Below, piece after piece: positions 45,414-55,275 of a DNA stretch of 64,000 nt (position 1 is its first letter; every line of letters begins with the position of its first letter). Origin of the DNA: Pirellulales bacterium. Its GTDB lineage: Bacteria; Planctomycetota; Planctomycetia; Pirellulales; Lacipirellulaceae. The notes under the pieces were generated by a model. The model saw only the letters and a program-made list of their open reading frames with translations, searched no databases and was not told the origin of the DNA. The stretch lies in the NCBI GenBank assembly GCA_019636345.1, contig JAHBXQ010000008.1, positions 124,001 through 188,000 on the forward strand, given 5' to 3'. The position numbers were made by a program, and so were the translations under genes.

Positions 45414-47267
45414 TTACGGGACGGGATATCGCGAAGGGATCATCGGGCCTTCGTCGCTCACGAGACCGGCTGTGCGGGGGTCGGACAACAGATCGGTCAC
45501 GGCAACCGCTTTCCCGTCGACAAGCGCCGCGTTGCGGATCAGTCGCACGCCGTGGCTATAGTCGACGTACCAGTCGACATGGACGATCGTGAGGGGTTGA
45601 ATCGGCTCGCCGTCGAGTTTCCGCCAGCCGTAGATCGCCACGCGATCGGGGCGCTCGAAGATGCGGGGCGAGAGGACCACGTCCTTTTTCGCCCCCGTGA
45701 CGAGAGCCTCCAGGGAGTTCGTGCCGCGCTGGATTTCGATCCTGCGATTCGACTCGACGAACGCGGCGACGCTCTCACGATCCTCGGTGAGGGGCTGCGG
45801 GGCAAGTCGCACCGTCGCTGCGGCGTCGATCGCGTCGACCAACTTGCGGGTGGGAAGCGTGCAGCCGAGCCGGTCCGCCAACCGCTGGGCCGTTTGCGGC
45901 GTCATCGGGATCCGCAGAAAGTCGGCGTCGCTTCCCACGGCCAGCACGTCGGGTGCGACTTCGACGACGACCTCGATTGACCGACCGTCGGCGTCGGTCG
46001 CCGGGATTGCGACGCGCTGAAGCTTGCGCAGAAACTCGGGAACGTTCCCTGCGGCGATCTCGGCGAAGATCGCCGCCTCGCGCCGCTCGCGCGGCAGGTC
46101 GGCAACTCGGCGGGCGAACTCCGTGCCGCCGATCGCACCCGCGGGGCGCGGGGGGAACGCCAGGGGGGGCAGCTCTGCGAGCGGCGGGAGCGCCGCCGCG
46201 GCCGAACGGTCCGCCGGATCGGCCGGGGTCGGCGCCGGCTGAATCCACGACGCGTACGCCCGCGGACCGCCGAACGATCCCCAGCGCTCTGCGAGCGGCG
46301 TGCGAGTCGTCAACGCATGGAGCAGGCCGTTCATCTCCCCCACCAGCGCGGTGTGAAGAATCTTGTTCTCGGGGTTCTTGTGGACCCACGCCCGAATCTG
46401 ACCGCCGAGTCCCTCGTAGGCGACGAACGGTTCGCCGTCGGTGCGAACGAGCGGAACCCCCGCGGCGGCGAAGGCGTCGGCCATGCGCCGCGTGGCGCGG
46501 TACGTGCCGCCGGTCTCGCCGACGACCTTCTTCCCCTGGAACGTGACCTCGCGATCGTCGTAGGCGAGGACGACCAACCGCCGCGCGGGATCGCCGCGGA
46601 GCCAGTCGAGCAGCTTCGCAGCGTGCTTGGCGGCGTCGAACGAGTAGTTGGCGTCGAGAAACGCGATCGTGTCGATCCACGCGGGGATCGCGGCGTGCCC
46701 CTCGATGACGCCGTGCAAAAAGCTTCCCCCGCCGCTGTGGGCGGCCAGCGCGACCGGCGCGTCGTCGGTCAGCTCTTGCCGCCAGCGGTCCAGCAGGGCG
46801 ACGATCGTGTCGTCGGCGTCGGCGCGGGAAGCCCGCCACGCGGGCCAACTGAGGCCCTGGGCCTCGACGACCGCGAGCACGTATCGCTCCTGCGGCGAGA
46901 TCGTTCGCAGCAACCGCGTTTGAGCGGCGACGTGTTGGATGTCGAAATGCCAATCGAGCCTCTCGGCCGCCCGGCACCCGAGCGTCTGTTCGAGCGTGTT
47001 GCCGTTGGGGAGCGCAAACAGCACGAGCCGCGTCGACTTGAGCGTGCTGACGCCGTCGAGCGGATAGTTGACGTGGATCCGCACGCCTGCGGGTTCCGTG
47101 CGGGTTCCCCACGATTCCTGAAACCAGGGCGAGCGGATCAACCAGGCCGCCGGCTCGGCAGCGCAAGCTCCGGCGATCGTCGCCGCGATGATCAAGCAAC
47201 TCGCGCTGCGAACGAGCGACGCGCCCAGCGCCCGCGGTTCAGGTGGTGCCGGGTCGCCTTGTCTCAT
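45414..47267 (-). CDS. Secreted alpha/beta-hydrolase-like protein of unknown substrate
   Basis: A 617-aa exported protein with a signal peptide (SASCLIIAATIAGACA). The first 350 residues look like an alpha/beta hydrolase: VNYPLDGVSTLKSTRLVLF, a nucleophile elbow AAHSGGGSF (Ser178), LVVLAYDDREV with a candidate acid, and NKILHTALVGE with a candidate His. The C-terminal 200 residues hold no known domain. The ATG (47267) overlaps the stop of the preceding cytochrome gene as ATGA, so the two are translationally coupled. Frame upstream of 47267 is a shadow of that gene. Confidence 0.7.
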   Translation of the reverse strand: MRQGDPAPPEPRALGASLVRSASCLIIAATIAGACAAEPAAWLIRSPWFQESWGTRTEPAGVRIHVNYPLDGVSTLKSTRLVLFALPNGNTLEQTLGCRAAERLDWHFDIQHVAAQTRLLRTISPQERYVLAVVEAQGLSWPAWRASRADADDTIVALLDRWRQELTDDAPVALAAHSGGGSFLHGVIEGHAAIPAWIDTIAFLDANYSFDAAKHAAKLLDWLRGDPARRLVVLAYDDREVTFQGKKVVGETGGTYRATRRMADAFAAAGVPLVRTDGEPFVAYEGLGGQIRAWVHKNPENKILHTALVGEMNGLLHALTTRTPLAERWGSFGGPRAYASWIQPAPTPADPADRSAAAALPPLAELPPLAFPPRPAGAIGGTEFARRVADLPRERREAAIFAEIAAGNVPEFLRKLQRVAIPATDADGRSIEVVVEVAPDVLAVGSDADFLRIPMTPQTAQRLADRLGCTLPTRKLVDAIDAAATVRLAPQPLTEDRESVAAFVESNRRIEIQRGTNSLEALVTGAKKDVVLSPRIFERPDRVAIYGWRKLDGEPIQPLTIVHVDWYVDYSHGVRLIRNAALVDGKAVAVTDLLSDPRTAGLVSDEGPMIPSRYPVP

Positions 47268-49765
47268 CGCGCACCGCTCCGCAAGAAGGCGACCAGATCG
47301 GCGATCTCTTCGCCGGCGAGCGTGTCGAGCAACCCCGCGGGCATCGGCGAGACGTCCGAGGGGCGCTGATCCTCCAAGTCCTCGCGGCTGAATTTCACGT
47401 ACTTGGTCGGATCGAGGAAGTCGGTTGATACGAAGATCTCCTCGCCGTGCATGTTGCTCACCCGGCCGGTGAAGACCCGGCCGTTCACCGTGAACCGGGT
47501 CTGTTGATACTGGTCGGAGATCGTCGTATCGGGTTCGACGATCGCCCGCAGCAGATCGCTCAATGCGAATCGCCCCCCGGCGCCGGTCAGGTCGGGGCCG
47601 ACCATCGCCCCGCGACCGGCGAACACATGGCAATTCGCGCACAGGGCCGCTGTGAACAAACGACGGCCGTTGTCCAAATCGCGGTCCTCTCCCGCGGCCT
47701 CGACGGCGGCGATCGCCTCGTCGAGCGTCCACTTCTGCACGAAGGGCCGGGCCGGAATCGCCTCGAGCGGGGTCGTCGGTTGCTCGAACGACTTGGCAAG
47801 CTCCGCGGCGAGCGCGGTTCGCTCCGCGGCGGTCAGCGATTGAAGCGCCCGATTGCGGATCTCGACGAGCGACTTGAAGGCGCCCGCGTTCGTCTCAGCC
47901 GCGGCCCGGCGACACCAAGCGAAGAACTGCCGCCGCTCATCGATCGTCCAGTCGGCGGAAATCGCGCTTGCCGCGCGGGCGGCGTCGAACCCCTCGCTGA
48001 GGGTCGGGGCCTCGGTCAATCGGGCGAGAAGCCGCTCTTTGATCCGCGGCGCCGCCAGCCGCACCAACAACGGCGCCAACTGGGCGTCAAACTCCGCGTT
48101 GCCCGACGGGTGCAACGGGTCGAGCCGCGCCAGCAGTTTCTGCCGATTCTCGGGCGAGAGCCCCAACCGCAGCACGCCCAATGACGCGGCGCGGACGTAG
48201 TCGAACTGGTCGCTCTCGGGGAGGGCCGCGCAGTCGATGCGTCGCAGCGACTCGGTCCACACGTCCCCCAAGGCGGCGCTCCCCATACGGGCCATCGCGA
48301 CCAGTGCTGCAATCCGGCGGCGCGGGTCAGGTTCGTTGAGCGCCGCTTCGCCCCAGCGTTGAATCGGCTGTTGCTCCAAGACGATCCGCGCCGCCGAGCG
48401 GAGCGCGGGGTCGTTGCTCGCCAGATACGGCCACGCCTTGTCCACAGCCCCCTCGGGGGCGCCGACGTGGAACGCTTCGAGTTCCCGCCGTTTGCGACGG
48501 GCCTCGCCGGCAGCGGCGGCCTGTTGCGAGTCGACGTCCGCGGTCAACTCTTCCGCCGCCGCGTCGCCGCCGACCCAGGCGATGCGATACAGCCCCGATT
48601 CGATCTTGCGCCCCCCGACAACAAAGTACAGGGCGCCATCGACGGGGTTCGCGACAAGATCGGTCACCGGCAACGGCAGGCCCGCGGCGAATTGTTCGTA
48701 CTTGCCGCGATAGCTGGCGCCCTCGGGTCGCAGATGGACGGCGTAGATCTTGCCGTAGCTCCACTCGCCGGCGAACATCGCGCGGCGATACTTGGGGGGG
48801 AACTTCGTGTGCGTGCCGAATTCGAGCCCCGTGGGAGACCCCGGTCCGACGTCGACCGCGGGGGGGAGCGAGTCGATGGCGCCGGCGGGCCAGACGCCGT
48901 CGGTCGCACGCCAGCCGAAGTCGACCCCGCTGGTCACGTGGCAAACGCGGGTGGGCCGATACCAAGGGAGCCCCACGTCTCCTTCGTTGTCGGAGTCGAA
49001 GGTGAACAGTTCGCCGTCCGGATCGAACGCAATGTCGTACACGTTGCGCAAGCCCGCGGCGTAGAGCTCCATGAGCTCGCCGTTGAGATCCGTCCGCGCG
49101 ATCCAGCCCCCCGGCGCCTCGAATTGCCCGGGGACGAATTCCGCGGCGAACAGCGGCGGCAACAGGCGGTCGTCCTGCCACGCCTTGGGAACGCGGGTGC
49201 GGTCGTACATTGGCAACCGGGTCGCGTTGCCGCAGCAGACGTACAGCGACCGCTTGTTCGGGCCGACGACGACCGCGTGCGGCCCATGCTCGCCGACGTT
49301 GCTCCACACGCGAAGCTGTTCGACATGGTCGTAGCGGTCGTCGCCGGTGGAATCGCTCAACCGGTAGAGCCCCGAGGTGAGCGACCCGCGAACCCCGTTG
49401 AGCATGACGTAGAGCTTGCCGTCGAGACAGGCGAGCCCCTGAGCCATGCCGATGCCCAGATCGATTTTGTCGACCTTCGTCCGTGCGGCCGGGGTTCCCG
49501 GAGGAGGAGGGGTGATGCGATACAACGCCCCTTCCTGGTCCGAGGCGATCAACCGTCCGAGCTCGTCGACGGTCAGCGACACCCACGAACCCTCGACCTC
49601 CAGCGGCGGAGCGTAAATCAACTCCGCGCGAAATCCGGGGAGAACGCGGATGTCGGCGGTCGGCTTGGCGACGGCGTCGGCGGCAACGCCCGTTGCGATC
49701 GCGACGAGGGCGCAAAACGCCAAGCCGCAATTGCGGTTTAACACGGCGAAAGAGGTCGGCTGCAT
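47264..49765 (-). CDS. PVC-type membrane-bound dehydrogenase/haem-binding cytochrome c protein
   Basis: An 833-aa secreted protein of the planctomycete/verrucomicrobial haem-binding family. Domains: signal peptide (CGLAFCALVAIATGVAADA), a six-bladed beta-propeller similar to glucose/sorbosone dehydrogenases (GELFTFDSDNEGDVG, CHVTSGVDFGWR), a helical HEAT-like middle, and a C-terminal cytochrome c with CANCH (Cys709) and PMPAGLLDTLAGEEIADL, whose Met is the likely distal ligand. It probably oxidises a sugar or alcohol in the periplasm, passing electrons to the haem. The substrate is unknown. Start ATG 49765, directly after a -10 box. Frame open to 51844 is a shadow of the opposite cytochrome. 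Confidence 0.9.
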   Translation of the reverse strand: MQPTSFAVLNRNCGLAFCALVAIATGVAADAVAKPTADIRVLPGFRAELIYAPPLEVEGSWVSLTVDELGRLIASDQEGALYRITPPPPGTPAARTKVDKIDLGIGMAQGLACLDGKLYVMLNGVRGSLTSGLYRLSDSTGDDRYDHVEQLRVWSNVGEHGPHAVVVGPNKRSLYVCCGNATRLPMYDRTRVPKAWQDDRLLPPLFAAEFVPGQFEAPGGWIARTDLNGELMELYAAGLRNVYDIAFDPDGELFTFDSDNEGDVGLPWYRPTRVCHVTSGVDFGWRATDGVWPAGAIDSLPPAVDVGPGSPTGLEFGTHTKFPPKYRRAMFAGEWSYGKIYAVHLRPEGASYRGKYEQFAAGLPLPVTDLVANPVDGALYFVVGGRKIESGLYRIAWVGGDAAAEELTADVDSQQAAAAGEARRKRRELEAFHVGAPEGAVDKAWPYLASNDPALRSAARIVLEQQPIQRWGEAALNEPDPRRRIAALVAMARMGSAALGDVWTESLRRIDCAALPESDQFDYVRAASLGVLRLGLSPENRQKLLARLDPLHPSGNAEFDAQLAPLLVRLAAPRIKERLLARLTEAPTLSEGFDAARAASAISADWTIDERRQFFAWCRRAAAETNAGAFKSLVEIRNRALQSLTAAERTALAAELAKSFEQPTTPLEAIPARPFVQKWTLDEAIAAVEAAGEDRDLDNGRRLFTAALCANCHVFAGRGAMVGPDLTGAGGRFALSDLLRAIVEPDTTISDQYQQTRFTVNGRVFTGRVSNMHGEEIFVSTDFLDPTKYVKFSREDLEDQRPSDVSPMPAGLLDTLAGEEIADLVAFLRSGAR

Positions 49766-49771
49766 CCCTTG

Positions 49772-49777
49772 ATGATA
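49772..49777 (-). promoter_or_regulatory. -10 box giving leaderless PVC cytochrome mRNA
   Basis: Minus strand TATCAT (49777-49772) followed by six nt and the ATG; the predicted +1 is 49765, the A of the start codon. No clear -35. Confidence 0.4.
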
Positions 49778-50041
49778 CTCGCTCCAGGCCGCTCGCACAG
49801 CGACGACGCGCCCCCCTCGCTGGCTGCATGCTTGCCGCCGGTACGGCGTCGGGGAATCGCTTGGCACGCCGTGGGGCAAGGGCGGCGCCGGCGAGGTTGA
49901 ATCGTAGCGATTGAAACGGCCAGCGGAGCGGTTGCCTCGAATCTGCAGCCGAGTGACGCCTGCCGTGAACGCGAGTAAGATGGAACGATTCCCCGCGCCG
50001 CCGGGAAGTCGCCTCGCCATCGACCGCTTGCAGTGCTCTCC

Positions 50042-52342
50042 ATGCCATTGGCCTCGCCGCTTGTGGGTCGTTCGCTCGTGTTGTTGGCCGCGGCGATTGC
50101 GCTGTTGGCCGCCTGGGCCGCGGCCGACTGGTATTCGGCCGAGCCGTTTTCGTCGCTTCGCACGGCGACGTACGTCGGACGGCAGTCGTGCATCGCCTGC
50201 CATCAGGCGGAAGCCGCCCTGTGGCACGGCTCGAATCACGATCGGGCGATGGAACTGGCGACCGACGAATCCGTGCTGGGGGACTTCAACGACGCCCGGT
50301 TCGAGCGGCTGGGAGTCGAGACGCGGTTCTTCCGCGACGGGGACCGATTCATGGTCCAGACCGAGGGCCCCGACGGACAGTTCCGCGACTACGAGGTGAA
50401 GTACACCTTCGGCGTCAACCCGCTGCAGCAGTACATGGTCGAGTTCCCCGACGGGCGGATCCAGGTCCTCCGCGAATCGTGGGACGTCCGCAAGAACGAG
50501 TGGTTTTTCGTCACGCCCGAGGACGTGCCCGACTCGCGCATCGAATCCGGCGACCCGCTCCACTGGACGGGCCTCGCCCAGAACTGGAACACGATGTGCG
50601 CCGAGTGCCACACGACCGATTATCGCAAGAACTACGACCCCGTCGCGGACACGTACCAGTCGACCTACAACGAGATCGACGTCAGTTGCGAGATGTGCCA
50701 CGGCCCGGGAAGCGTGCACGTGAAGCTGGCTGAGGGCCGTTCGTTGTTCTGGGACCGCAACGTCGGCTACGGCATGGCGAACACGCTCAAAGGGGCGACG
50801 AACGTGAAGCAAGTCGACACGTGCGCTCCCTGCCACTCGCGCCGCGCGCAAGTGCACGGCGACTATCATGCCGGGGCGAACTACCTCGATCATTTCGAGC
50901 CGGCGCTGCTGGAGGAGGGGCTCTACCACGCCGACGGACAGATTCAGGACGAAGTGTACGTCTACGGCTCGTTCCTGCAGAGCAAGATGTACCGCCAGGG
51001 AGTCCGCTGCAGCGATTGTCACGATCCCCATTCGCTCAAGCTGAAGTACGAAGGGAACCGACTGTGCGCCCAGTGTCACCAGCCGGGCAAGTACGACACC
51101 CCCAACCACCATCGCCACGTCGCCGCGGCTGCCGACGCGGCGGAGACGCAGTGCGTGAGCTGTCACATGCCCACCCGCACCTACATGGTCGTCGACGATC
51201 GGCACGATCACAGCATGCGGGTCCCGCGACCGGATCTGACGGCGGCGCTCGGCACGCCCAACGCCTGCAACAACTGCCACACGAAGCCTGAGGAAGACGC
51301 CGAGTGGGCGGCCGAGGCGGTCCGCGCGTGGTACGGCGAGAAGCGACCCGACGATCCTCGCTGGGCCGCGGCGATCGCCGCGGGTCGGGCCGGCGAACCG
51401 GGCGCCGACGAGGCCCTGCGCGAGTGGATCGGCCGGCGCGACGCCCCGGCGATCGTCCGCGCCACGGCGATCGAGTTGGCTGCCCGCTACCCGGGGCCGG
51501 ACGCCCTGGCGGCGGTCGAGCGCTCGCTGCGCGACGACAGCCCGCTGGTCCGCAGCGCCGCGGTGCGGGCCCTGCCGCTGCCGCCCCCCCCGTCGCAGGA
51601 CGGTCCGCGCGACGACGAAGCCGAGGCGGCGCTCAACCCGTGGGGACAGACACGCTCGCGATTCATCGAGAAGACGGCGCCCATGCTGCGCGACGGGACC
51701 CGCTCGGTCCGGCTGGCCACGGCGCATCGGATGGTCGAGGCCGCCGGGGAGCTCGCTCAGAGCGAATTTCGCGCGGCCTTGGACGAGGCGGTCGAGGAGT
51801 TCCGCGCGGCGCAGCAGCTTCATCTCGAACGAGCGTCCGCCCATCTGAATCTGGCCAGCTTGGCGCTTCGACTGGGCGAGTTGCCGCAGGCGATCGCCGA
51901 ACTGCGAGCTGCGATCGCTCGCGAGCCGTATCTGACTGGTCCCCGCGGCGAACTGGCCCGGCTGGTCGAAGCCGAGGGGGGAGACGCTGACGAGGTGCGA
52001 GCGCTGCGGGAAGAGGAGGTCGAACTGTTAACCCGCGACACGGGCCTGTTGCCCGGCAATCCGACGCCCTACTATCGCAAGGCGATGTTGCTGTATCTGT
52101 TGGGGGATCTCGACGAAGCGCGCAGGTCGCTCGTCGAAGCATGCCGCCTGGGGCCCAACGACTATCAAAGCTGGCTCGCTTTGGCGCTGATCTGCGAGCG
52201 GCAACAGAAGTGGCCCCAAGCCGTCGCAGCGCTCGAGCGGATGACGCAACTCGCCCCCGACGACCCGACCCCGCAAGCGATCCTCGCCCGCATCAACGCC
52301 GCCGTCCGTCAGGAGCAGGATGAGGCGGCGGCTGAGGAATGA
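50042..52342 (+). CDS. Octahaem cytochrome c with C-terminal TPR region
   Basis: A 766-aa exported or membrane-anchored protein: an N-terminal hydrophobic segment (SLVLLAAAIALLAAWAAADW) and eight CxxCH haem-attachment sites (CIACH from residue 50, then CAECH, CEMCH, CAPCH, CSDCH, CAQCH, CVSCH, CNNCH). The remaining 350 residues are helical, with HEAT-like repeats and then TPRs (RASAHLNLASLALRLGELPQ; DDPTPQAILARINAA). It resembles planctomycete multihaem proteins with a tetratricopeptide tail; nitrite-, hydroxylamine- or other reductase chemistry is not predictable from the sequence. A GTG exists nine nt upstream, but ATG 50042 is preferred. Divergent from the PVC cytochrome. Confidence 0.9.
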   Translation: MPLASPLVGRSLVLLAAAIALLAAWAAADWYSAEPFSSLRTATYVGRQSCIACHQAEAALWHGSNHDRAMELATDESVLGDFNDARFERLGVETRFFRDGDRFMVQTEGPDGQFRDYEVKYTFGVNPLQQYMVEFPDGRIQVLRESWDVRKNEWFFVTPEDVPDSRIESGDPLHWTGLAQNWNTMCAECHTTDYRKNYDPVADTYQSTYNEIDVSCEMCHGPGSVHVKLAEGRSLFWDRNVGYGMANTLKGATNVKQVDTCAPCHSRRAQVHGDYHAGANYLDHFEPALLEEGLYHADGQIQDEVYVYGSFLQSKMYRQGVRCSDCHDPHSLKLKYEGNRLCAQCHQPGKYDTPNHHRHVAAAADAAETQCVSCHMPTRTYMVVDDRHDHSMRVPRPDLTAALGTPNACNNCHTKPEEDAEWAAEAVRAWYGEKRPDDPRWAAAIAAGRAGEPGADEALREWIGRRDAPAIVRATAIELAARYPGPDALAAVERSLRDDSPLVRSAAVRALPLPPPPSQDGPRDDEAEAALNPWGQTRSRFIEKTAPMLRDGTRSVRLATAHRMVEAAGELAQSEFRAALDEAVEEFRAAQQLHLERASAHLNLASLALRLGELPQAIAELRAAIAREPYLTGPRGELARLVEAEGGDADEVRALREEEVELLTRDTGLLPGNPTPYYRKAMLLYLLGDLDEARRSLVEACRLGPNDYQSWLALALICERQQKWPQAVAALERMTQLAPDDPTPQAILARINAAVRQEQDEAAAEE

Positions 52343-52434
52343 ACGGGGCGACTGGTGGCCGGTGACTCGTGATCAGACGATTTCGACTTGGTCGGACCTT
52401 GCCGCTTATTCCCTCTCCCCTCGCGTTTCCCCTC

Positions 52435-53241
52435 GTGCATATCACAAGCCGCCACAATCCGCGCGTCAAAGACGCCGCCAAACTGCGCACCGGGCGCAAG
52501 CGTGAGGTCGCGGCTCGGTTTCTGATCGACGGGCCGCGAGAAATCGCCCGGGCGATCGCCGCAGGGGTCGAGATCGCCGAGGCGTTTGTCTGCGAACCGC
52601 TCGTCGCGGCACTGGGCGATCCCCAGGCCGCACCTGAGATCGCCGCCCTCCGCTCCGCGGCCCGCGAGTTCGCCACCGTGACCCCCGAAGTGTTCGAGAA
52701 ACTCTGCTTCGGCCAGCGCGGCAGCGGAGCGGTCGCGGTCGCCGTGCCGCCGCGACGGTCGCTCGCCGAGTTGCAGCTCCCCCCCGCGCCGCTCGTGGCC
52801 GTGCTCGAAGGGATCGAGAAGCCGGGCAACGTCGGCGCCGTCTTGCGGAGCGCCGACGGGGCCGGGGTCGACGCGGTCGTCGTCGTCGATCCGCGGACCG
52901 ATCTTTACAACCCGCAGACGATCCGAGCAAGCCTCGGCACGGTGTTCGGTCGGCACGTTTGCACGGCGACGACCGCTGAGGCGCTCCCCTGGCTGTGCGG
53001 CCTCGGCGTGCCGCTCGTGGCGACCCGTCCCGACGCGACGGAACTTTACACGGCGGTCGACTATCGCGGCGGCGCCGCCATCCTGTTGGGGAGCGAGGCC
53101 GCGGGACTCTCCGACGTTTGGCGGCAGGTCGACGTCCTTTCCGTGCGCCTCCCCATGCACGGCTTGGCCGACAGCCTGAACGTCTCGGTCGCCGCCGCGA
53201 TCATGTTCTACGAAGCCGTCCGGCAACGGGGACCTGCGTAA
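52435..53241 (+). CDS. TrmH/SpoU-family RNA 2'-O-methyltransferase
   Basis: A 268-aa SPOUT-class enzyme that methylates a ribose in rRNA or tRNA with SAM. Seen: substrate-binding N-domain ITSRHNPRVKDAAKLRTGRK, then the trefoil-knot motifs EGIEKPGNVGAVLRSADGAG (motif 1), LLGSEAAGLSD (motif 2) and VRLPMHGLADSLNVSVAAAI (motif 3). The RNA target is unknown. GTG 52435 starts the conserved N-terminus; the upstream open frame includes a non-conserved piece. Confidence 0.93.
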   Translation: MHITSRHNPRVKDAAKLRTGRKREVAARFLIDGPREIARAIAAGVEIAEAFVCEPLVAALGDPQAAPEIAALRSAAREFATVTPEVFEKLCFGQRGSGAVAVAVPPRRSLAELQLPPAPLVAVLEGIEKPGNVGAVLRSADGAGVDAVVVVDPRTDLYNPQTIRASLGTVFGRHVCTATTAEALPWLCGLGVPLVATRPDATELYTAVDYRGGAAILLGSEAAGLSDVWRQVDVLSVRLPMHGLADSLNVSVAAAIMFYEAVRQRGPA

Positions 53242-53373
53242 GCGGCCAAGTTCTTCGGGACGGCCCGATGGTCACGGTCTCGACAGAGCGTTGTACTCCC
53301 GTCATGAGACGACGTCTCGATTGACCCCCTGTGCCGCAGCCTCGGAGCTCTCCCGGGGAGCGCAGGCGGTTCG

Positions 53374-53379
53374 TATGAT
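53374..53379 (+). promoter_or_regulatory. -10 box giving leaderless P-type ATPase mRNA
   Basis: TATGAT at 53374-53379. The predicted +1 is 53386, the A of the ATPase ATG. There is no good -35. Confidence 0.4.
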
Positions 53380-53385
53380 GAAGGC

Positions 53386-55254
53386 ATGGGCCCTCTGGTC
53401 TCGATCCTCACGCCGGCGCGGCGGCAGGCGGCGATCGCCGCGCTGGCCCTGGCGATGATCGCCGTGCACCTGGCGATGCGGTTGGCAGGCGGGGAAGAAG
53501 TCGCCGCGCGGGCCGACTGGCCGTTGTGGATCGCGCTCGCCCTAGGCGGAACGCCGCTGGTCGTCGAGCTTTCGGCCAAGCTCGTCCGCCGGCAGTTCGG
53601 CTCCGATCTGCTCGCGGGAATCTCGATCGTCGCCTCGGCCCTGTTGGGCGAATACCTCGCGGGGACGCTCGTGGTGCTGATGCTCTCCGGGGGCGAGGCG
53701 CTCGAATCGTACGCCGTGCGGAGCGCCTCGTCGGTGCTGGCCGCGCTCGCCAAACGGATGCCCGCCTTGGCGCATCGCAAGGAAGGGTCGCGATTGGTCG
53801 ACGTGCAACTGGCCGCCGTGCAGGTCGGCGATCTGGTCATGGTGTTTCCGCACGAAGTGTGCCCGGTCGACGGCACGGTCGTCGAAGGACACGGCGTGAT
53901 GGACGAATCGTACCTCACGGGCGAGCCGTACCAGATGGCCAAGACCGCCGGCGCGGCGGTGCTGTCGGGGGCGATCAACGGCGAATCGGCCTTGACGATC
54001 CGCGCCGACAAGCTGGCGATCGACTCGCGGTACGCCAAGATCATGCGCGTCATGGAAACCTCGCAGCAACAGCGCCCGCAGTTGCGGCGGCTGGGGGACC
54101 AGTTGGGGGCGTTCTACACGCCGCTGGCCTTGGCGGTGGCCGGGGGGGCGTGGCTGGCGTCGGGCGACCCCGTGCGGTTTCTCGCCGTGCTGGTCGTGGC
54201 GACTCCCTGCCCGTTGTTGATCGCCATTCCCGTGGCGATCATCGGCTCGATCTCGCTCGCGGCACGGCGGGCGATCATCGTCCGCGACCCCGCGGCTCTC
54301 GAACGGGCCGACCGCTGCCGAACCGTCATCCTCGACAAGACGGGGACGCTCACCTACGGCGCGCCGCAGTTGGTGGGCGAGTCGCTTGCCGACGGGTTCG
54401 ACGCCGACGAAGTGCTGGCGCTCGCGGCGAGCGTCGAACGCTACTCGAAACATCCCCTCGCCTCGGCGATTCGGCGGGCGAGCGAGGCCCGCCGCGTGCC
54501 GACCCGCGAGGTTGGCTCCGTCCACGAAGCCCCTGGCGCCGGGCTAGTCGGCGAGGTCGGCTCGCAACGCGTGCGGATCACCAATCGTGCGCAGCTGGCG
54601 GAGAAAAATCCCGTGGCGGCGACAATGCTTCCCCCAGCTGTCGGCGGCATGGAATGCGTGGTGCTGGTCGACGACCGCTTGGCCGCGACCTATCAATTCC
54701 GCGACGCCCCACGCCGCGACGGGGCGCCGTTCATCGAACATCTCGCCCCCCGTCACGCGATCGAGCGAATCATGCTGCTGTCGGGCGATCGCGAGTCGGA
54801 GGTCCGCTATCTCGCCGACGCGGTCGGAATCAGCGAGATCTACGCCGGCCAAAGCCCCGAGGAGAAGCTCGAGCGGGTTCGGGCCGAGACCGCCGTCGCC
54901 CCCACGCTGTTCGTGGGAGACGGCATCAACGACGCCCCCGCGCTGCTCGCGGCGACGGTGGGGATCGCCTTCGGCCAGAACAGCGACGTGACGACCGAGG
55001 CCGCGGGCGTGGTCGTCATGGACAGTTCGCTGGGGAAGCTGGACGAGTTCATGCACATCAGCCGACGGATGCGGCGGATCGCGCTGCAAAGCGCCGTCGG
55101 AGGAATGGCCGCGAGCGTCGTGGGGATGGGCTTGGCCGCCGCGGGGTGGCTGCCGCCCGTCGCGGGCGCCGTGGCCCAGGAAGCGATCGACGTCGTCGCA
55201 GTGCTCAATGCGTTGCGCGCCGCGTGGCCGCCGAAATCGCTCCGCGATTTCTGA
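53386..55254 (+). CDS. P1B-type heavy-metal-transporting ATPase with a TPC motif
   Basis: A 622-aa transition-metal pump. Seen: the TGEP actuator loop ([12 protein letters not shown]), the ion-site motif TPCPLL (Cys275) in place of the usual CPC, phosphorylation loop DKTGTLTYG (Asp317), the HP dipeptide in [10 protein letters not shown], and [16 protein letters not shown]. There is no N-terminal metal-binding (HMA) domain; the chain starts directly with membrane helices. The TPC/SPC classes are linked to Co, Ni or Fe in characterised members, so the ion is probably one of these. Start ATG 53386, directly after a -10 box. Confidence 0.9.
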   Translation: MGPLVSILTPARRQAAIAALALAMIAVHLAMRLAGGEEVAARADWPLWIALALGGTPLVVELSAKLVRRQFGSDLLAGISIVASALLGEYLAGTLVVLMLSGGEALESYAVRSASSVLAALAKRMPALAHRKEGSRLVDVQLAAVQVGDLVMVFPHEVCPVDGTVVEGHGVMDESYLTGEPYQMAKTAGAAVLSGAINGESALTIRADKLAIDSRYAKIMRVMETSQQQRPQLRRLGDQLGAFYTPLALAVAGGAWLASGDPVRFLAVLVVATPCPLLIAIPVAIIGSISLAARRAIIVRDPAALERADRCRTVILDKTGTLTYGAPQLVGESLADGFDADEVLALAASVERYSKHPLASAIRRASEARRVPTREVGSVHEAPGAGLVGEVGSQRVRITNRAQLAEKNPVAATMLPPAVGGMECVVLVDDRLAATYQFRDAPRRDGAPFIEHLAPRHAIERIMLLSGDRESEVRYLADAVGISEIYAGQSPEEKLERVRAETAVAPTLFVGDGINDAPALLAATVGIAFGQNSDVTTEAAGVVVMDSSLGKLDEFMHISRRMRRIALQSAVGGMAASVVGMGLAAAGWLPPVAGAVAQEAIDVVAVLNALRAAWPPKSLRDF

Positions 55255-55275
55255 GGGCGTCGGCGTGCGCTCGTG

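Noticed and set aside
47268-47732. 155-residue N-terminal extension of the alpha/beta hydrolase
   Set aside because: It is a shadow in another frame of the cytochrome C-terminus; the ATG at 47267 is followed by a signal peptide.
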